From positions 2,765-14,460 of the forward strand of contig JAUQQI010000073.1 in assembly GCA_030549955.1 (NCBI GenBank): 11,696 nt of DNA, given 5' to 3'. This document shows positions 5,929-11,696 of the stretch, piece after piece. Below the pieces are notes generated by a model. The model had not been told where the DNA came from and did no database searches. It was given only the letters and a program-made list of their open reading frames with translations. Origin of the DNA: Chloroflexota bacterium. GTDB lineage: Bacteria > Chloroflexota > Dehalococcoidia > JAUQQI01. The translations under genes were made by a program, and so were the position numbers. The number at the start of each line of letters is the position of its first letter. Positions within the stretch are counted from its first letter, which is position 1.

Positions 5929-7073
5929 GCGACCTGATGGGCCCGCCGGACGAATTCGGCGTAGACCCGCCGGGCCGTCAGGAGCTGGGCGACGGGCAGG
6001 TGTTCTTCCGGGGTGTGGGCAAACCACTCGTCCCCCGGGCCGTAGCCCAGAGTCGTTATCCCGAACTCGTTGGCGATAAAAGTCCCGTCGGTTCCGAATC
6101 GCCACGTCCCGAACCGGACCGGCCGGCCTGCGACCTCTTCGGCCACGGCTTTGAGCAGTTGCGCCGCCGGATGCTCCGGCGGTGTGAGAAACGGGGGCAT
6201 ATCCTTCGTCCGACGAAGCCCCGCCCGGAAACCGGGCAGCTCGTCTTCGAGCCGGAGGAGAATGGCCCGCAGGTCGTTTTCCGGCCGGTCCGGTGTTTCG
6301 CCCGGAAGATACCGGACGTCCAGGGTGATATCGCACCGGTCGGGCACAACACTTAAGCGCCCGGGCGAGCAGGTTATGCGGGTCACTGCATACGAGCAGC
6401 GGCCGGCAAGGGAGTGCTCGGGCAGGGGCAGGGTCGGTAGGGCCCTGATAAATTCTGCCATTAGATAGACGGCGTTAATTCCCCGGTCGGGGTTGCTGGC
6501 GTGGGCGGTGCGGCCGAATGTCGTGACCTCGAACTCGAGGCGGCCCCGGTGGCCCAGGTAGACGTTGCCGTTGGTCGCCTCGCCGATTATCGCTACGGTT
6601 GGGCGCTCGCCACGGGCAACGAGGTTCCGGACCGCAGCCCGGGCCCCGAAGCCGACGGCCGGCTCCTCCTGAACGACGGCCGTGAAAAGGAGTCGGCCGG
6701 CAAAGCCTGTCCGCCTGAGGTCGTCGACAGCCGCTACCATCGCTGCCAGGGCTCCTTTCATGTCCATCGCGGCCCGGCCGTAGATGACCTGCCCGTCGAC
6801 GCCGAAACGGGCCCCGTCCATCAGGACGCCGGAGTACGGGTCGGGCATATCGCCGGGGTCGACGTGGTCCATGTGGCCATTAAACAGAATTGTCGGCCCG
6901 GGACGACCGCCGTCCAGAATGCCCAGGACGTTGCCGGCGTCGTCAACCCACACTTCATCGAGCCGGCTTTTAAGTTCCCGGACCAGGAGTTCGGCCAGCG
7001 GACCCTCCTCGTAGGTGGGACTCGGTGTTCGGACCATCGCCTGGGTAAGCGCAATGAGTTCTTCGTCCGTCAT
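5925..7073 (-). CDS. M20 family metallohydrolase, YgeY-like
   Basis: The 382-residue protein has the full M20 dizinc layout: NGHMDHVD (His67, Asp69), YGRAAMDMKG (bridging Asp104), VVQEEP (catalytic Glu136, ligand Glu137), GEATN (ligand Glu165), GRTAHAS (His191, dimerisation-domain substrate contact) and FAHTPEEH (His353). M20 enzymes cut amide bonds in acylated amino acids, carbamoyl compounds or dipeptides in the cytoplasm. Blocks such as GHRGRLEFEV, AHASNPDRGINAVY and VVPDRCDITLDVR resemble the YgeY group, described as linked to selenium metabolism, rather than DapE or ArgE. That subgroup call is moderate. The ATG abuts the polymerase stop directly (TGAATG), with GAGG about 11 nt upstream inside the polymerase gene. 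It is the last gene of the minus-strand operon. Confidence 0.85.
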   Translation of the reverse strand: MTDEELIALTQAMVRTPSPTYEEGPLAELLVRELKSRLDEVWVDDAGNVLGILDGGRPGPTILFNGHMDHVDPGDMPDPYSGVLMDGARFGVDGQVIYGRAAMDMKGALAAMVAAVDDLRRTGFAGRLLFTAVVQEEPAVGFGARAAVRNLVARGERPTVAIIGEATNGNVYLGHRGRLEFEVTTFGRTAHASNPDRGINAVYLMAEFIRALPTLPLPEHSLAGRCSYAVTRITCSPGRLSVVPDRCDITLDVRYLPGETPDRPENDLRAILLRLEDELPGFRAGLRRTKDMPPFLTPPEHPAAQLLKAVAEEVAGRPVRFGTWRFGTDGTFIANEFGITTLGYGPGDEWFAHTPEEHLPVAQLLTARRVYAEFVRRAHQVA

Positions 7074-9245
7074 TCAGAACAACCTCAATTGCTCGGCCGG
7101 TTCAGGCCGGCCGGATTTTGCCACGGGTTTCGGAAAGAGGCGGTCAAATTCAGCCTGGTCGCTAAAGAGCGGCCGGAACCGGAGGGCCATATCGTACAGG
7201 CGTCGCTTGAGATAGGCCCGGTCCTCGTCGCCGGCGTAGGCCTCGATGGGTGCAAGGCTCCCGTCGGCCCGCTGGTAGACCATGATCCGCTCGCCCGGAT
7301 GCCGCCCGGCCGCGGCCTGGGCCAGCCGCCGAAGGTTCGGGCTGGTGAAGGTCTTCGGGGTGACCGACTCGAGCCGGCCGAAGTCCTCGGGCTTGAGCGC
7401 CCCGGCCTCGACCTGCTCGAGCCAGAACCGGTAGCGCGCCGCGGCCGCCTCAGGGCCGCCGCTGAAAAGCGCCCGGGCCGCCTCCTCCGCGAACTGCCGG
7501 AGAAACCGCTCATCCCGCCGGCTCCGCAGGCCCGACCCCTTCACGACCAGGTTCCCGTCCTCGGTAAGCAGGATGTAGTTCTTCGCCTTAAGGGCCAGCA
7601 TGCCCGCAAAACGCCCCTCCCAGGCGAGCCGGATACCGGCCGGGAGCCGGCGGTTGATGGCCTCAACCAGGGAGCGGTCGAAGTCAGGCCCGGCACCGGC
7701 CGGGGGTACGAAGTAGGCCCCGTCAGTATCCACCTCAATAACCCGGGCACCGGCCGCTTCGAGCTGGCCGACCACATCCTTAATGATTTCCTGCCCGATC
7801 TGGGTCACCCGGGCCGCCGCCTGATAATCGTTGAAATTCGCCCGGGCATAGCCCAGGTAACCGTAAAAGGAGTTAATGAGCCGCTTAAGGGCAGACTGCC
7901 GCCCGTTCCAGTAGGCCCACTCCGGCCCGCGGGCCGAGCGGAGCCGCTCCTTGGCTTCAAGCCGCTGTTCGGTCAACACCCGGAGCAGGGTGATGAAGAC
8001 CCCGGCCGGGTCCCGGACCGGGCCAATATTGAAGGCGAGCATGATGCTGGGGTAGAGGCTTTCGATATCGACCTTTACAACCGGCCCGAATATGCCTGCG
8101 GCCCGAAGCTCGGTGTAACCTCCTGGATAGGCGACCGGCGGTTCAGGGCGGGGAACGCCCCGGCCGAGGCGCAGGTAGGCCCGCACCATCAGCGAATGGA
8201 TTTTCTCACCGGTGCCGCCGCCGGTCACATCCTCGAAGGGGTGGGGCACAATCTGCGCCTGGTAGAAGTCAGTCGGCAGCAACAACTCAGATAGGGCGCC
8301 TACGTCCCGGACGTCGTCAAGCACGTACTGGGCCAGCCTTTCGGGGGCTTTCTCCCAGGCGGCCTCGATTTCGGTCCAGTGGAGGGTTGTCCGCTCCTCC
8401 CGGCCGATACCCAGGGCCGTCAGCACCGACTTCAGGCTATAGCTTTCGAGCTCACTGGCGGCGTCGTAGCGCTGGACCAGGTGCATCGTATCGACGACGT
8501 GGCGGCCATAAACCCGCACCGGGACAAACCGGAATGCCTTCGGTCCAACCCGGTACTGGCGGGCGGCCGAAGCGACCCGAACTGGCGACCCGTCCCGACC
8601 CCAGTCCAGATGAAGCCCGAGGGCCTGCGCCCGGCCGGTCAGATAGGGCAGGTCAAAGGCGAAGAGGTTGTGGCCCTCAATAATGTCCGGGTCGAGCTCC
8701 CTGACCGCCCGGGTCAGGGCGGTGAGAATCTCGGCCTCGGGCTCGCCCTTTACCCCGAATGCGAACTCCCGGCCGCGGTTATCCCGGAGGGCCGCGGCCA
8801 GGACCCGGGCACCGGGGGCGGTCGGGTCAAGGGTCGAGCTCTCGATGTCGAGGGCAACCCGAACGAGGTCCTCAAAGTGGAGGCCAAAAAAGAGGGCACA
8901 CCCTTCGACCGTCAAGAACTGCTCGGCCGGCGACGGCGGGCCAAGAAAGTCGTCGGTCTGGCGGCTGAGCTCAGCCCGGGCCGACCGCCAGACCGTCCAG
9001 CCCGGAAATCGCACGAGCCGGTTTAATTCTCCGCCTTCGAGGGTTTCAACCCGCGCCGCCCCGGCCGGGACCTGCAGGTCCGGCGGCAGGAGAAGCCAGG
9101 GCTCAAACTTTACAGTCTCTTCCGTAATCCGGCCGCCCTGCCGGGCATAGAGGCAAAGGTCTTCGCCGGCCAGCTCGACGGCCACAAGGCCCGGCCGGGG
9201 GTTCGGGCCATAAAGAAGCTTTTCGGGGTCCAGTGTCCGGGTCAT
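7074..9245 (-). CDS. Family B DNA polymerase with proofreading exonuclease and C-terminal clamp motif
   Basis: The 723-residue polymerase carries both catalytic modules. Exonuclease: Exo I LDIESST (Asp133, Glu135), Exo II IIEGHNLFAFDLPYL (about 188-202, Asp198) and Exo III YVLDD (Tyr307, Asp311). Polymerase: motif A VDIESLYPSI (Asp393), motif B KRLINSFYGYLGY (Lys454, Asn458, Tyr461) and motif C VDTDG (Asp506, Asp508). Motif C has DTDG where many family members have DTDS. The protein is shorter than E. coli Pol II (about 783 residues). Its last five residues, QLRLF, match the beta-clamp-binding consensus, as in Pol II. It probably serves in repair or lesion bypass rather than as the main replicase. 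The start overlaps the dehydrogenase stop by 4 nt (ATGA) and the M20 gene follows with no gap, so it is firmly inside a mixed-function operon. All catalytic residues are present. Confidence 0.93.
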   Translation of the reverse strand: MTRTLDPEKLLYGPNPRPGLVAVELAGEDLCLYARQGGRITEETVKFEPWLLLPPDLQVPAGAARVETLEGGELNRLVRFPGWTVWRSARAELSRQTDDFLGPPSPAEQFLTVEGCALFFGLHFEDLVRVALDIESSTLDPTAPGARVLAAALRDNRGREFAFGVKGEPEAEILTALTRAVRELDPDIIEGHNLFAFDLPYLTGRAQALGLHLDWGRDGSPVRVASAARQYRVGPKAFRFVPVRVYGRHVVDTMHLVQRYDAASELESYSLKSVLTALGIGREERTTLHWTEIEAAWEKAPERLAQYVLDDVRDVGALSELLLPTDFYQAQIVPHPFEDVTGGGTGEKIHSLMVRAYLRLGRGVPRPEPPVAYPGGYTELRAAGIFGPVVKVDIESLYPSIMLAFNIGPVRDPAGVFITLLRVLTEQRLEAKERLRSARGPEWAYWNGRQSALKRLINSFYGYLGYARANFNDYQAAARVTQIGQEIIKDVVGQLEAAGARVIEVDTDGAYFVPPAGAGPDFDRSLVEAINRRLPAGIRLAWEGRFAGMLALKAKNYILLTEDGNLVVKGSGLRSRRDERFLRQFAEEAARALFSGGPEAAAARYRFWLEQVEAGALKPEDFGRLESVTPKTFTSPNLRRLAQAAAGRHPGERIMVYQRADGSLAPIEAYAGDEDRAYLKRRLYDMALRFRPLFSDQAEFDRLFPKPVAKSGRPEPAEQLRLF

Positions 9246-10312
9246 CCCTTAGCTTTTAAAACACGGGCAACCTCGGCCGCAAATTCGGAGGTAGTGTTCC
9301 GGCCGCCGAGATCGGGAGTCCGAATCTTTTCGGCGGCCAGAACTTCTTCAAGGGCTCCCATGACGGCGTCGGCCGCGGCCTTCTGCCCCAGGTGCTCGAG
9401 CATGAGGGCTCCGGCCCAGATGGCCCCGGTGGGGTTAGCAATGCCCCGCCCGGCAATGTCCGGAGCCGAGCCGTGGACCGGCTCAAAGAGGCCCGGGAAC
9501 CGGCCCTCCGGGTCGAGGTTGGCGCTGGCGGCCAGGCCGAGGCCGCCGGTAATCGCGGCCGCCAGGTCGGTCAGGATGTCCATGAACAGATTCGACCCGA
9601 CAACCACGTCGAAGGCCTCGGGCTTGAGGACGAAATAATAAGCGGCGGCGTCCACCAGCACCCGCCAGACCTCGACGTCGGGATAGGCGCGGCCAACCGC
9701 GCCGGTAACCTCGTCCCAGAAGGGCATGCTGTACTGGAAGGCGTTGGACTTGGTGATGCTTGCCAGTTTCCGCCGCCGCTGGCGGGCAAGTTCGAAGGCG
9801 TAGCGGACGACCCGTTCCACCCCTTTGCGGGTAAAAACGTCGGCCTGGACGGCCACCTCGAAATCAAAGCCCCGGTGGACCCGGCCGCCAACACCGCAGT
9901 ACTCGCCCTCGGTGTTCTCCCGAACGCAGACCATGTCGATGCTGCCGGGCTCCCGGCCGGCCAGGGGCGACCGCACACCCCGGAGCAACCGCACGGGTCG
10001 TAAATTGACATAAAGATCGAAGGATTGGCGGATGGGCAGCAGCAGCCCCCAGAGGGAGACATGGTCGGGGACGGCCGGGTCGCCGATGGCCCCGAGGAAG
10101 ATCGCGTCGCTGTCGCGCAGGCGGTCGAGGCCGTCGTCCGGCATCATTCGGCCGGTCTTTAAGTAATAGCCGCAACCCCAGTCGTAATAGGTTGGGCTTA
10201 GCTCGAAGCCCCCGTGGGCTTCGGCCGCGGCAGTGAGGACCTCCCAGGCCGCGGGGATAACCTCCCGACCGACCCCGTCCCCTGGGATGACTGCAATTCG
10301 ATACTTAACCAT
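9242..10312 (-). CDS. Tartrate/D-malate dehydrogenase-like beta-decarboxylating dehydrogenase
   Basis: The 356-residue protein belongs to the isocitrate/isopropylmalate dehydrogenase family. It has IPGDGVG at the N-terminus, substrate-binding arginines in LLPIR (Arg95), NLRPVR (Arg105) and VRENTEG (Arg131), the catalytic Lys188 in TKSNA, and metal-binding Asp221, Asp245 and Asp249 around VVVGSNLFMDILTDL. HGSAPDIAG (280-288) and GIANPTG belong to the nucleotide site and fit NAD. SLWGLLLPIR, YVNLRPVRLL and ENTEGEYCGVGG with VHRGFDFEV point to the tartrate dehydrogenase/decarboxylase and D-malate dehydrogenase branch rather than to LeuB or Icd. It would oxidise D-malate- or tartrate-type 2-hydroxyacids with Mg/Mn. 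Substrate choice cannot be fixed by eye. GGAG lies 9 nt before the ATG. The gene is 15 nt after the small ORF and overlaps polB-type polymerase by 4 nt. Confidence 0.88.
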   Translation of the reverse strand: MVKYRIAVIPGDGVGREVIPAAWEVLTAAAEAHGGFELSPTYYDWGCGYYLKTGRMMPDDGLDRLRDSDAIFLGAIGDPAVPDHVSLWGLLLPIRQSFDLYVNLRPVRLLRGVRSPLAGREPGSIDMVCVRENTEGEYCGVGGRVHRGFDFEVAVQADVFTRKGVERVVRYAFELARQRRRKLASITKSNAFQYSMPFWDEVTGAVGRAYPDVEVWRVLVDAAAYYFVLKPEAFDVVVGSNLFMDILTDLAAAITGGLGLAASANLDPEGRFPGLFEPVHGSAPDIAGRGIANPTGAIWAGALMLEHLGQKAAADAVMGALEEVLAAEKIRTPDLGGRNTTSEFAAEVARVLKAKG

Positions 10313-10327
10313 CGTCAGAAACTCCGG

Positions 10328-10525
10328 CTATTTGAGTGACCCCAGGTAGGCTTCCCATGCCGCGAGGGTCTCGCGAATGGCGGCCGTTACCTGGTCGGGG
10401 TTGATGGTTGCCCACTCGGCCTCAAAGAGGGGCAGCGGCTGAGGCGGCAGGAGCCGGTTTAATCGCTCCTTCGTCCGGTAAAAGGCCCGCAGGAGCTCGC
10501 GCTGTTCTTCGATACTGGCCGGCAA
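10328..10525 (-). CDS. Small protein of unknown function (65 aa), TTG start
   Basis: The product is 65 residues, mostly helical by composition. It has an acidic/basic N-terminal helix (EEQRELLRAFYRTKERLNRL), a short Pro-rich turn (PPQPLPLF) and a C-terminal helix. The start is unusually well defined: GGAGG lies 9 nt before the TTG, and an in-frame TGA sits two codons upstream. An ATG at 10530-10532 overlaps the ribosome binding site, is in another frame, and yields only a few dozen codons. I do not recognise a family. It has no signal peptide or membrane segment. Position between the M28 peptidase (25 nt) and the dehydrogenase (15 nt) makes it a genuine operon member rather than noise. Confidence 0.7.
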   Translation of the reverse strand: MPASIEEQRELLRAFYRTKERLNRLLPPQPLPLFEAEWATINPDQVTAAIRETLAAWEAYLGSLK

Positions 10526-10531
10526 GGGTCA

Positions 10532-10539
10532 TCACCTCC
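10532..10539 (-). promoter_or_regulatory. Ribosome binding site selecting the TTG start of the small protein
   Basis: On the minus strand this reads GGAGGTGA, an essentially ideal Shine-Dalgarno sequence. The gap from GGAGG to the TTG at 10525 is 9 nt, while the ATG at 10532 is only 2 nt away and too close to be used. Confidence 0.75.
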
Positions 10540-10550
10540 GGAATGCTAGA

Positions 10551-11696
10551 CTAACGGTTTTTGAGGGCTTCGAGAACAGCCAGGGCGAGTCGCCCGACTT
10601 CTTCGACCCGGGCCGGCTCGACATTTTCCGGCCGGTCGTTGGCCGTGTGGTAGGCCGGGTCGTCGGGCCGCCAGAAGAAAAGGGCTGGAATGTTCTCCCG
10701 CAGGAAGCTCACGTGGTCGCTCCCGCCGGCCTGGTCCGGCGGTATTCGTTCAGGCCGGAGGCCGAGGCTTCCCGCCAGCTCGGAGGCCAGGTTTATGAGT
10801 TCAGAACTGCCGCCAAGCCGAAGCCGCTCCCCGACCCCGACCATATCCAGGTTAAGCATGGCGATGATCCGCCCCTTTGTGTCGGCATCGAGGGTCCGGA
10901 CGTACTCGGCGCTCCCGATGAGGCCGTTCTCCTCGGCCCCGAAGAGCACAACCCGCACCTCGTGCGGATAACCGGCAGCCAGGATCCGGGCAAGCTCCAG
11001 GCTAATAGCCGTTCCCGAGGCGTTGTCGTTGGCCCCCGGGCCGTCAGGAACCGAGTCGTACTGCCCCCCGATAATGACAATCCTGCCCGACGTTCCCGCC
11101 CTGCGGGCGACCACGTTCTGGTCCGTGATTTCCCGGACCTCGGACCGGACCGTAACTTCCGCCTGAAGCTGCCCGTTTCTGAGCTGTTCGGCCAGGGCGT
11201 CGCCGTCCTCCTGGCTTATCGATACCGCCGGAATCTGGCTCGGCTCACCGAGGGTCCCCCGGAAATTACCTGGCTGGTTGTTGTAGATGACCGCCGCCGC
11301 GGCCCCGGCGGCCGCGGCGTTCCGGACCTTATCCCGGAAGGTGAGAACGCCCCGCTGGATCAGGGCAATTTTACCCCGGACCTCCAGCCCGGCAAAATCC
11401 TCCGGCCGGCCCAGGCCGGCCGCGACGAGCTGGCCCCGGACCGCCCCGGCCGGCGAATTCCGGAGGGTATTCGTCCCCACAAGCCGACCGTCGACACGGA
11501 GTTCACTTCCCCGGTCGATGTAGTCCCGGAACGTGAAGGGCGGGGTCTCGGCCTCATACCCGAGGCTCCGGAGCTCCTGAACTAAGTACTGGGCAGCCTG
11601 GCGGGCAGCATCGCTTCCGGCTGGACGGCTGCCAATTTGCCCGGCCAGCATCCGAACCGTCGCCATTACCCGGTTGGTATCAAAACTGGCCGGCGC
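10551..11696 (-). CDS. M28 family metallopeptidase with PA domain (partial; N-terminus beyond the window)
   Basis: The frame is open to the right edge: 382 residues are visible, and codons continue upstream of the ATG at 11666 without a stop, so that ATG is probably internal. Counting from that ATG, a protease-associated (PA) domain lies at about 65-165 (GKIALIQRGVLTFRDKVRNA is its core). The M28 catalytic domain follows: GGQYDSVPDGPGANDNASG, FGAEENGLIGS (catalytic Glu245, ligand Glu246), NLDMVG (Asp274), SDHVSF and AYHTANDRPE (His340). Asp214 is the bridging ligand. The usual zinc-ligand His of the H-x-D-S block is Gln202 here (codon CAG at 11061-11063). M28/PA proteins are usually secreted aminopeptidases, so a signal peptide is expected off-window. 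It is the furthest upstream visible gene of the minus-strand operon. Confidence 0.88.
   Translation of the reverse strand, partial: APASFDTNRVMATVRMLAGQIGSRPAGSDAARQAAQYLVQELRSLGYEAETPPFTFRDYIDRGSELRVDGRLVGTNTLRNSPAGAVRGQLVAAGLGRPEDFAGLEVRGKIALIQRGVLTFRDKVRNAAAAGAAAAVIYNNQPGNFRGTLGEPSQIPAVSISQEDGDALAEQLRNGQLQAEVTVRSEVREITDQNVVARRAGTSGRIVIIGGQYDSVPDGPGANDNASGTAISLELARILAAGYPHEVRVVLFGAEENGLIGSAEYVRTLDADTKGRIIAMLNLDMVGVGERLRLGGSSELINLASELAGSLGLRPERIPPDQAGGSDHVSFLRENIPALFFWRPDDPAYHTANDRPENVEPARVEEVGRLALAVLEALKNR

Noticed and set aside
6501..8294. 597-codon open frame on the plus strand
   Set aside because: It is antisense to the M20 and DNA polymerase genes, whose catalytic motifs are complete. 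Its translation shows no recognisable domain, and long antisense frames are common in GC-rich DNA.
10530..10532. ATG start for the small protein
   Set aside because: It overlaps the ribosome binding site (2 nt from GGAGG), is in a different frame, and stops after a few dozen codons.
11664..11666. ATG 11666 as the start of the M28 peptidase
   Set aside because: Ten codons upstream remain open to the window edge with peptidase-like sequence (FDTNRVM), and a secreted enzyme should have a signal peptide. It is better treated as partial.
1..11696. CRISPR arrays, tRNA/rRNA genes, insertion sequences or attachment sites
   Set aside because: No spaced direct repeats, transposase motifs, terminal inverted repeats or tRNA-like cloverleafs were noticed. 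Frequent GGCCGG strings reflect GC-rich codon use rather than a repeat family.

Overview
The window is GC-rich, densely packed bacterial DNA with strong GGAGG-type ribosome binding sites and almost no spacer between genes. Gene content (Ski2-like helicase, short A24 prepilin peptidase, bacterial family B DNA polymerase, UGSC selenoprotein) would fit a high-GC Bacillota-type anaerobe or a Chloroflexota-like lineage, but no marker here settles the taxonomy. UGA is used as the ordinary stop of several genes in the window, so the genetic code is standard.

Left half, plus strand: the 3' end of an unidentified gene (3-122); a 204-residue UGSC-family selenoprotein read through an in-frame TGA at 429-431 (138-752); a DUF6282 metal-dependent hydrolase-like protein (768-1634); then, after an extended -10 promoter candidate, a run of four genes: Ski2/HelY-type DExH helicase (1671-3863), Metallophos_2-type phosphoesterase (3869-4609), type IV prepilin peptidase (4609-5235) and a two-helix membrane protein of unknown function (5251-5928).

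Right half, minus strand (transcribed from right to left): a partial M28 peptidase with a PA domain (10551-11696), a 65-residue protein with a TTG start (10328-10525), a tartrate/D-malate dehydrogenase-like beta-decarboxylating dehydrogenase (9242-10312), a family B DNA polymerase with a C-terminal sliding-clamp motif (7074-9245) and a YgeY-like M20 hydrolase (5925-7073). Spacings of 25, 15, -4 and 0 nt suggest one operon. The two halves meet tail to tail at 5925-5928, where the stop codons overlap.

The most notable item is the UGSC gene. A simple gene caller would break it into two ORFs, but the UGA lies exactly at the first residue of the family's U-G-S-C motif and a perfect 8-bp hairpin with a G-starting loop follows at the distance expected of a bacterial SECIS element. 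Its immediate neighbour, the DUF6282 protein, makes a plausible two-gene module of unknown chemistry. A second notable item is a His-to-Gln change at a predicted zinc ligand of the M28 peptidase.
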